In this document: positions 56,301 through 64,000 of the stretch, in pieces
Layout of the letters: each line of letters begins with the position of its first letter
How positions within the stretch are numbered: the stretch's first letter is position 1
Assembly: GCA_947179485.1 (NCBI GenBank)
Contig: OX359249.1
Span: 11,098,001 to 11,162,000, forward strand
DNA from: Allacma fusca
Taxonomy: Eukaryota; Arthropoda; Collembola; Symphypleona; Sminthuridae
Length of the DNA stretch: 64,000 bases
Direction of reading: 5' to 3'
The notes under the pieces: generated by a model
Seen by the model: only the letters and a program-made list of their open reading frames with translations
The model's database searches: none
Told to the model about the DNA's origin: nothing
Program-made: the position numbers and the translations under genes

Positions 56301-58651
56301 TGAACGGTGTACGAAGTACGAGGAGAACATGATGTAAATTAGGAACTACCATGAAGTGAGTAGTATTTTGTAAGTGCGAGAGAGGAGGCAAGAAGTTTAA
56401 GGGGTTCTTTTTTCTCGGAATTGCTCCAATGCTCATACGCAGATATTTCTCTATGTAACTGTATGCTGTATATACTGAATTTTTATTATATATATCTATA
56501 CATACTTTTATATAACAACACCATTCCATCCATATACACTTGCTTGTTGTGCATAGGGTAGTCTGGTAGTGTATTTAGGAGCTATCAGCTGTATTATCAG
56601 AGGCATGAGGCAGGCAGGCAGGCAGCAGGCACTGGTTTAAATAGTACCATACACTTTATACATATACTTATACCAGGTAGTTAGTTAGTATGTACAAATG
56701 TAGAAACTTATCGAAGTTATCTTCCTTTCCATTTAATAGCATGCTCAATAATGGTACAGTGCATATGGTAGATAACCTAACCTTGTTTCCCCACAATTTC
56801 AATGCATATTATACCTTTCAAGTGAACTTACGGTAAATATCCGCACATAATCCTATAACAAGAGCATGTACACCTTTTACTTTTGATGATCCCACAAATG
56901 AAGTAAATGGATGTAGGGGTTTATGTGCTATTAACTCATAAAATCCACACCATCAACTCTGTACAGAGTACAGAGTCAGTTCCACAGAGTCCGTAAGTGC
57001 ACAATTAATGGTAACGTGACATATGACTCCCTGTTTTCAGATTTAATTACATTTCTTGGTCAACTCTCCACTGATTGTGAGAGTTTCCAGGAGTCTGACG
57101 CGTTTCCCTTTGTGGACGTGGCTGGAGGGGGGATGTACATGAACATAAATATGTAGTGAGAGCTCGTGTGGGGAAACCTTTTGGGACTATTCTTATAAAT
57201 AATTTGACAATAAAATTCACAAGTTTTCTACCTGCATTTTTTCCCGGGATGATGTTTCCCTTTTCTTCTTAAATATGGGTTATTCAATGAAGTTGATAAA
57301 ATTACTAGGTATAGTTCCATTCCAGGAATATTATATATACAATATTTAACATGTCATAAAGTCTTTCAAGGAATAGATATGTATTGTATTCTGAGTAAAG
57401 TGGAAACCTGAAGCATGCGTGGATGTATCTATACCGGATACAATATAGTTTGGCTCTATCAAAGTCTACTTTTATCCTGTATGGATACCTGTATAATATA
57501 GTGCCAAATTCATAGCTATGACTATTCCAGGAAATTTTCATGGTATCTGGTAAAGCTTCAGGAGAATTCTGCGGAAAACAAACCAACTCTCATGCGAAAA
57601 ATAACTAGTGCATCCATTGATATGCCCGTATCATCTCAGGCGGGGTATACGTATGAGCTGTATATAGTGTATGTATGGTTATAATTTTTTCCGTCTGAAC
57701 TTGTTGGGTTGTGAAGGAAACAAGCAACACTCCACAGAGACATGATAATGACATGCATTAGATTTCTATCGTTGTACGCATCACGGACTTCTGGCTAGGT
57801 CGAGTTACTCATACATGGTGCAAAAATCACCAAGTGATGATGTGATAAACTGTAAGTACACACATGGGCTCAAGGTAAAAATCAATCTTTCAGTCGTGTT
57901 TTCAAGAACACAACGGACTGACACTGACTGCCATGCTTATTACGTCACTAATGATTCAAGGGGAAGAATATGATATCATCAGTTTCTCGTCGTCACATTC
58001 CCTATACACACTCCACAGCCTAAAGACCAACTGAATGATCTTGCGAGTACAGACTGCACTACTGTAAACTGCAATGGTAGTTTTACAGCAGAGTACAATA
58101 ATCTCCACGTTCTTTGGGTAGAGAAGATTTCGAATGGTAAAAACCTCATTACAGTTCACTGTGAATGGCAGTGCCAAATGCGTGGATGGGATTTTTATAA
58201 TGTAATGCCCCTACTTAACGGACTACACATAAACCCACCACAATTATTTATCTTTTTAACAGATGTACTGATGTCCATAGAGATTGACACAATTTTTTCA
58301 TTCATGTGAACATATGGAACAATGACTCGTGGTGAAAATAGGTAAACAATTACTATTTAATCTTAAACTTAATGGGCACAAGACTGAAAAAGGAGTTCTC
58401 ACATTGAACTCCGATTTCGATTTCTACTGTCATTATCCACAGTCGATATCAAATTAGTTCGTGGGTAAATATTGTTTCTCAGAAAGGCAAGAGCTTGAAA
58501 TTATTATGCTGAATGCTGATCCTAATATTCCAAACATGCTGTGTGCATCCACAAACTCACACAACGACCAAGGTTAACAAGGAATATTACAAGTAGAGGC
58601 AGCCATCCCTAACTACCACACTTAAGCTGTAAATCCATCCACTGGTAATAT

Positions 58652-58882
58652 ATGGCTCCTGGTTTCCTTCTGTTGTTGGCCCTTTGTTTGTCGACAACCA
58701 TTCCAACAGGTCAGGGTCAAGGGCCCTGAGGAATGCCATCGAAGAAATTAAGCCGACGGATAAGGGATGCTATAGCATTCAACGTTTCACCAAACAAGAG
58801 CAGCTGCCTCTATTACAATTACTGCTTCAAACAACGTGCAACGGAAGGACTACAGTGTACAGTATACTACTTTGTAAACTAA
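58652..58882 (+). pseudogene. Signal-peptide ORF interrupted by one in-frame TGA
   Basis: An ATG at 58652 opens MAPGFLLLLALCLSTT and nine more residues, a textbook secretion signal (short polar start, Leu-rich core). It then meets TGA at 58727-58729. The same frame stays open for 50 further codons to a TAA, with dibasic sites (KK, RR) and three cysteines (SSCLYYNYCF... then a third Cys), like a small secreted peptide. Without the TGA it would be a protein of about 76 residues. I recognise no family and no sensible intron removes the TGA. Other options are chance, a pseudogene, or a sequence error. The start context is mediocre (T at -3, G at +4). Confidence 0.3.
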
Positions 58883-58899
58883 GAATGAAATCAAGTAAA

Positions 58900-61040
58900 T
58901 CCGCATCCCAACGCAGCCCTACTACAAAGACCAATGTCCTATGTTGTTTGTTTGTGCTCAATCCATACTTAGTTTCTACAGTCGTACATTCGTTTTTAGG
59001 CTTACATTTGATGGCTTTTTATAGTTCCCACGTTCCCAGTTATGACAGATAACAGATTGGTTCTGTGAAAAGAAACTAAAATAAAAAGCTTTCTCCCTCA
59101 TATTCACGCACAAGTTTTTTCACCCCAGAAATGAATTTATGCGCAGCAATGTAAGGCCATACAGAAGACTCAGATGTGCTTGGCATTCAAGTACCTCTTG
59201 CTAATGTACTTAACGATAGTCTCACAAACATGAGAAAAACAAGTCATACATTGAGCCAAATTCAAGATTACTTACGCGGTCAAAAAAGTAACTGACACAA
59301 CGTCTTCAAGCTTGTATTAAAACAGTATAGCCCACCGACCGTTATTTTTACGAATATTTCCAAACTGTTCATGCCATTATTACTGCGATAACTTTTCGGC
59401 CCTGGCATGAAAATTCAATGGGACAAAACTATCAAAGTAATTAATGCGTATCATTGGGCTTACTTGAGTAAAACATCGGTAGCTTAATCCGTTTATTTAT
59501 AATTTTAGAACTACGTATGGATATGTCTAAAGCTGAGTTCAAGTATGGCACTTAGAGCCAGCAAAAATTCCAACGGTTAAAAGTATCTCTTGGCTGAAAA
59601 AGTGCCTTCATTTACTGATTGTGAGTTCAGAATATTTTTGACTTCCATTGAATTTAGGATTCCTTAAAATTCTCATTTGTTATTCAAAAGATAGCATAGT
59701 ACCGGCAATACCAAAACGGTATGAACTGATGTGGCTAATACACTTGTGAAATGTAGCTTCAGCTCAGGTTAGACGGAATGTAAGTTTTATGTCTGTGCAT
59801 TTTACAGTTTCAAATTCTCATACGAAACTTATTATCTTAGAATGATACAATTCCCTTCGACATCACGCCCTTGAATAATACCATAAAACTGTTCCCAACT
59901 TCACAAGGTATTCTTTGGCCCTCTGTTTCCCTGGATTTGAATATTTATTCTATTTATAAGGCCGAACACATGTACCCTAAGTTACAATGACGAGACATTT
60001 TGAAAGTAGTTCCAACGAGCAAAACGACGGCAACATGTTCTTCACACAGTATCAGGTGAATACTAATAGGATTTCTACTAAATTAGCAACCTAATTTATT
60101 TCATGTATCTCCACAATATTCTAAACACCCGAGTAATTCAACGCTAAACAGCACATCATTACTCCGAGGATATTGACTCCATAGGTTCGAGTTCATAAAA
60201 CTGAACTTCATCCCAGGAAAACGTCTCAGACATGGTCCCATCCCCAATGCATTTTTACTATTCCAAAAAAAATCCCCCAACATTAAAATACCGTTAACAT
60301 TTGTGAAACAAAGTCAAAGCAATAATCACTTAGTAAATATATTTTCACACCTAGAAATAAATCCTCATGCCATCAAAAACAAGACTACTTTCAGGATTCA
60401 CCCATACATATGTCTACCCCAAATCCTTCCATGAGTTGAAACACCTTACAAGGCCCTGGATTTCCCACTTCATGACCTTCAATATCTTCAACTTTAACAC
60501 ACACACACAAGGCTTCCTAACATTCAAAACGTCAAAACCTGACATACAACATTGCAAGTTCAAGAGTATTAATTTCACAATTAGAAAGGCCCTCCCTAAA
60601 AGGAATGATTGTCTCCCCTAACTGACTAATCACTTCCAATTACAGCATTCAGCCAAACAACTACCAACCAAACTAACATCCCATCCCTAAGAGTTTTATC
60701 CCAACTAAAGACTGGACCCGAATGAACTCACCGGATTAGTAGTCATAATTAGTCTCCTATAATAACTCACTACGCCTCCATCAAACATAATCCCCCCATA
60801 CATCCCTCCAAATCCTACAACTTAACAATTCAGACAGAAGTCAACTAACTCCCTCCACTACCTATCCCAACAGAATTTAAAATCATCCCTCCTGGAACCG
60901 TACACCTTCCCATGAATCATTTAAAATAAGTCTCTCTACAGACTCCACTACAACCCTTCCTGACAGCACCTATCCTCCCAAATTTCTAAAAAAAAAATGA
61001 TATTTCACATCTCGCCCATTCACTCAAAAGCTCTTAAATA
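58900..61040. other. Non-coding stretch, strongly G-depleted from 60.3 kb
   Basis: No gene supported. From about 60300 the + strand becomes very C-rich and G-poor (row 60661-60720: 21 C, 6 G; row 60841-60900: 23 C, 4 G by hand), as expected for the first intron of a leftward gene. The small frames here are by-products of this bias. Confidence 0.55.
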
Positions 61041-61203
61041 CTCCATAAATATTTCGTGCCAAGAGAGGACGACGGGTGCAGGAGTTCTTTCTAACAAGTC
61101 CTAGGACCCCGCAATATACCTAGCGCTACTTCCATGCAGAAATATAGAACACCACGAACGAAGAACAAAGGCCAATGGCCTCCCACCAGAGCGGACGATT
61201 GAC

Positions 61204-61243
61204 ATGAAAACGGCATCGTTGGTCTTGGTCGCGTCTATAGTCA
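61204..61243 (+). CDS. Candidate first coding exon of a secreted protein
   Basis: ATG at 61204 (G at -3) reads MKTASLVLVASIV and then meets a consensus donor, TCA|GTAAGT, after 40 nt, leaving phase 1. Arthropod cuticle and other secreted-protein genes commonly have a short first exon ending inside the signal peptide. A TATA-like ATAAATAT at about 61046 and CpG-containing leader (61060-61200) precede it. Unspliced, the frame ends after 34 codons. I could not find the next exon, so the product is unknown. Confidence 0.35.
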
Positions 61244-61249
61244 GTAAGT

Positions 61250-62040
61250 ACATCGAGCTCACTTCCCTCTCTCTACAAATATATTCTACTTGTGTGAATG
61301 AACACTGAGACTCCTCTATACACGACAGGCTCTATACACGTACATCCACTCCCAACAAGCCCGACTTCATATTTGCAGATTATAGTCCTAAATGTGAACC
61401 CATGTCCTGTAATAATGACTCCCAACCTGCACAGACTTTTCCCTCACTAGTAAATGCAGGACCCAATGAATGGAAAAATTCAAATTCAGAAACTACCACA
61501 AAATCCCCTTCTACAAAAATATCAAAAAAAAAAAAATTAATGAAAAACCTCACACAAACACACACATTTCCCCAGAAATATTCTTCCTCCAAATCCAATG
61601 ACTATTATAAACTCCCAATATTCTCGAACCCACCGACGATACTTTATTCCCCACCGATTTTACTCATATTTTTATACTTTTAAAAGAATGAACGGATGCG
61701 TCTTCACACACTGCGTGGAGTCTCATGGCTCGAGCTGGGGAATTGATATGTATATACTATAGAATATAATATTTCTATATTGTATGGAGTGAAAGCGAAA
61801 AATCCATTATAGAAGGAATAGTTGAAGAGAGACAGAGACAGAGAGAGAGAGAGAGAGAGAGAAATCAAGGGGAAAATATAAGACACTTTTCCGGGACTGA
61901 AAAGAGAAAAAAACCCACCTTTTTCGATGAGACAAAAGTGTCCAGTTCACTTTAACCTAGATTTTGGAAGCCGAATTTTCAAGTGTGAGTCTTGAGGCAC
62001 ACCAACAATACGAAAAATTTTGAACGAATCTCACCGTCGA
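61250..62040. other. Non-coding stretch
   Basis: C-rich to about 61680, with an A-run near 61529 and a GA tract at 61836-61862. No supported exon. It separates the candidate secreted-protein exon from the Cys-rich frame on the other strand. Confidence 0.5.
61836..61862 (+). repeat. (GA)n microsatellite
   Basis: GA tract preceded by GACAGAGACA. Confidence 0.93.
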
Positions 62041-62049
62041 CTACCTTAC

Positions 62050-62349
62050 AATAAAAGTGTGAGTACAAGACTTAAGGGTAATGGCCGTCTGAGAGCAGTA
62101 CGCGACTGCCTTTGAGAACAAGCCGTATTGGCCGTGAGTCGTCACTGAGAGGATCCTAGTTCCAACCTCCATCGTTTCGTAGCAACACACATAGTCGTCG
62201 GCCCCAGCCACGCCATGCACCTCAAACATTATCCTCATCCCTTTTTCCCATGGAACTTTTTGCCCAATGCAACTTCCACACTCATATCCATCCGCCCGCA
62301 TTGTTTCCCAACAGTCTCCACACCATACACACTGTGTATGTTCCGTCAT
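62050..62349 (-). CDS. Candidate Cys-rich coding exon, hypothetical
   Basis: On the minus strand an ATG at 62347-62349 opens 100 codons to a GTAAGG donor at 62049 (ATT|GTAAGG); unspliced, the frame stops at 62041. It carries a CxxCxxC...CxxC arrangement (TQCVWCGDCWETMRADGYEC) and later Cys-Cys. Codon choice is more GC-rich than background and the sequence is not repetitive. The G+T-rich minus strand to its left would suit a first intron. I recognise no domain, and TG-rich DNA generates cysteine codons freely, so chance is a real alternative. Confidence 0.3.
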
Positions 62350-62449
62350 GAGTCCTACACTATACACACACACAAGCAGCTACAAAAGCCCCACACAGTC
62401 AGCTACATATAGAGTCAGGCAGAGAGGGTAGGGTGTTTTCACTCAATGC

Positions 62450-63130
62450 TTCTCATACTCAGCTCTTCAAGCTAAAGCTCTCTCAGACTGGGGCTGCTTT
62501 TTTCAACGTCAGCGCACACGGCATACCAAATATCAAACAACTATACACAGGAACTACCTCTAGATCTAACATATAGGAAATAATCCAGCCTTTAAGTTCA
62601 AGCTTCCCTTCAAAAACGTACTTCAAAGCTGGGGCTATGCTACAGAGCATGTAAGTATGAAATAGGACACAAACCTGAGTCTGAGTTGGAAGCTCCATTC
62701 CTAGTATGTAGGAAATAATGGGAAGGTTTTAATAGCTTGGAGTTGCGAGTTTGGGATGGAGCATGGACGGACCATGTATAGGAAATAATATTTTTTCAAA
62801 AGCTTTTTTACTCGGGCTGTAGAAAATGTAATTTTTGTGAAGTATAAGTATATAAATCTGTATTATGTGGATATAGGATATGTACTTTTATTATATGTAG
62901 GGTGCATAGCTATATTAAACATAGGCTCTGTGCGTCTATGGCTGTGGCTGTACCATTATTTTATGAAAGTGTATTAAGCAAGCTCGGCCTGAGATGTGGA
63001 TTTCAAAGCGGATCTCAAAAACCTTGTGTGTAGCAGTACATTGTGGATGGAGGAGCATCCCCAGAAGATAGGCTAAGATCTGAGGGATCGGAAGGTTGGG
63101 TCTGGTTTTTTTTTTAGGGAGTCCCTTGTG
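62450..63130. repeat. Degenerate repeat region with TAGGAAATAAT motif
   Basis: The 11-mer TAGGAAATAAT occurs three times (62574-62584, 62709-62719, 62779-62789), each in a similar neighbourhood with GGAGC/GCTCC words. AGCT-rich phrases (AAGCTC, GAGCTTGAGC) recur here and at about 63720-63790. This looks like an old interspersed or tandem repeat; no gene seen. Confidence 0.4.
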
Positions 63131-63148
63131 GAGAGAGTGGACTGTAGG

Positions 63149-63251
63149 GGACGAACCTTTTCGCGTTTAAAAGTTTCATGTTTCGTCTGTACATAGGTAC
63201 ATATGGGCAGGAGCATGAAGTACAGACCAATTTAGCGTGAAGGTTCGTTCC
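63149..63251. mobile_element. ~103 bp foldback / inverted-repeat element
   Basis: The left arm GGACGAACCTTTTCGCGTT (from 63149) pairs with the right arm ending at 63251 (GCGTGAAGGTTCGTTCC), with a few mismatches. An inner pair, GTCTGTAC and GTACAGAC, lies within it. The transcript would fold into a long hairpin. It could be a tiny MITE or the footprint of a nested insertion. Confidence 0.45.
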
Positions 63252-63267
63252 ATGTGCATAGGAAGTA

Positions 63268-63693
63268 GGGGACTGTGTACTATTGACGTCATACATTTAG
63301 GGGGGAGGGTGAGTAGCAGAATGAGTGACTTCGGGTGACAGGAGGAGGGGAGGGGCAAGTGTTGTCTGACATCATACAAAAATAATGAGGGTTTATTGTA
63401 TCTGTACTACGTAAAAGCAGTAATCTTCGATATTTTAGAATTCAGTTACAAATCTTTTTGATGGCTTTCACATACATCGGAATCCAGCCACACAATATGC
63501 ACAAATTATTAAAATTTTACTAAATCCCGCTTTAATCAAGGATGCAACCCTTATTGTATTAATGAATACATGAGTATTACACATGACGTCAGATGGTGGG
63601 GGTGGGGTTGACAGAATATGATTTGATGTGATTTTGGGGGAGGGGGTGTTCAAAAGTGGGCAATTTGGAGTGACGTCATTAGTACACAGTCCC
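63268..63693. mobile_element. ~426 bp MITE with TA duplication, Tc1/mariner-type
   Basis: Left end GGGGACTGTGTACTATTGAC and right end (reverse strand) GGGACTGTGTACTAATGACG are near-perfect inverted repeats of about 25 bp. They are flanked by TA at 63266-63267 and 63694-63695, the Tc1/mariner target duplication. TGACGTCA-type palindromes occur inside each end, and subterminal copies (CTGACATCATAC at 63367; ATGACGTCAG at 63583) form a second inverted pair. There is no transposase frame, so it is non-autonomous. The superfamily is inferred from TA; other TA-duplicating families remain possible. Confidence 0.7.
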
Positions 63694-64000
63694 TAGAGAG
63701 ATTTTTTTTTCAGTGGGGCTTGAGCTGCTTCGTTTTGTATAAAATGTATATGGGAAATATTACGGAGCTTGAGCTGAACTTGGACTAATACCAATATGAT
63801 GGAGGTTGAGACTTGAGACTGTGTGGAGAGTGAGTAGGACTGTGAGGCATGCATTGATTTATGCAGTTAACTACAGTTTATTAGCTTAATGATGCTGAAT
63901 GGCATGAGGAATTATTTTTAATTTAGGACTCCGGCTCTGGTATATACTAAAACTCGGGTCTGGACTCCTTTTTCTGCCCAGAGGAACATCGGAAGGACAT

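Noticed and set aside
57305-57586. 93-codon minus-strand frame upstream of EIF4G2
   Set aside because: No motif, no splice signals and ordinary composition; most likely chance.
1-64000. CRISPR arrays, prophage, operons, rRNA or a novel multi-gene system
   Set aside because: Repeats are simple microsatellites or transposon remnants, the one certain gene is eukaryotic with 14 coding introns, and I found no gene cluster suggesting a system.

Overview
This is a window of animal nuclear DNA. It is AT-rich, packed with dinucleotide microsatellites, and carries one unmistakable intron-rich gene in a large, apparently non-coding background. I see no bacterial, organellar or viral genes, no rRNA and no CRISPR. 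The gene's protein and compact introns fit a protostome. The overall style (low GC, dense CA/GA repeats, TATATGTA-type words, small DNA-transposon remnants) reminds me of a crustacean such as a parasitic copepod, but that is an impression, not a demonstration.

Layout. 1-44 kb: no convincing gene. It holds microsatellites, a tRNA-like fossil, a CpG-rich patch near 4.4-4.6 kb and a few weak candidate exons. In most rows I counted, C exceeds G on the + strand. 44.2-45.2 kb: base composition flips abruptly to a G-rich, C-poor + strand. 45.2-50.6 kb: intergenic, with remnants of small DNA transposons. 50.6-55.6 kb, minus strand: a complete gene for EIF4G2/DAP5/NAT1, the eIF4G-like translation factor that lacks the eIF4E-binding part. 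It has 15 coding exons and encodes 903 residues with MIF4G, MA3 and W2 domains. 55.7-58.6 kb: upstream of that gene, nothing coding recognised. 58.6-62.4 kb: three weak candidates for secreted or Cys-rich proteins. 62.5-64 kb: repeats, including a well-formed ~426 bp MITE with TA duplications and a ~100 bp foldback.

The main biological observation is that the DAP5 gene has no in-frame ATG before codon 103. An upstream in-frame TGA closes the reading frame. The codon aligning with the vertebrate GUG start is ACG, in a strong context (A at -3, G at +4), and the 111-nt leader stretch before it has no ATG at all. Non-AUG initiation of DAP5 is known in other animals; the use of ACG here is read from the sequence and inferred from alignment.

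A second observation is that the + strand switches from C-rich to G-rich at the DAP5 5' end and, much more strongly, at ~44.2-45.2 kb and ~61.7-63.3 kb. Using DAP5 as a calibration, those two places may be divergent promoters of genes whose remaining exons lie in the long introns or outside the window.
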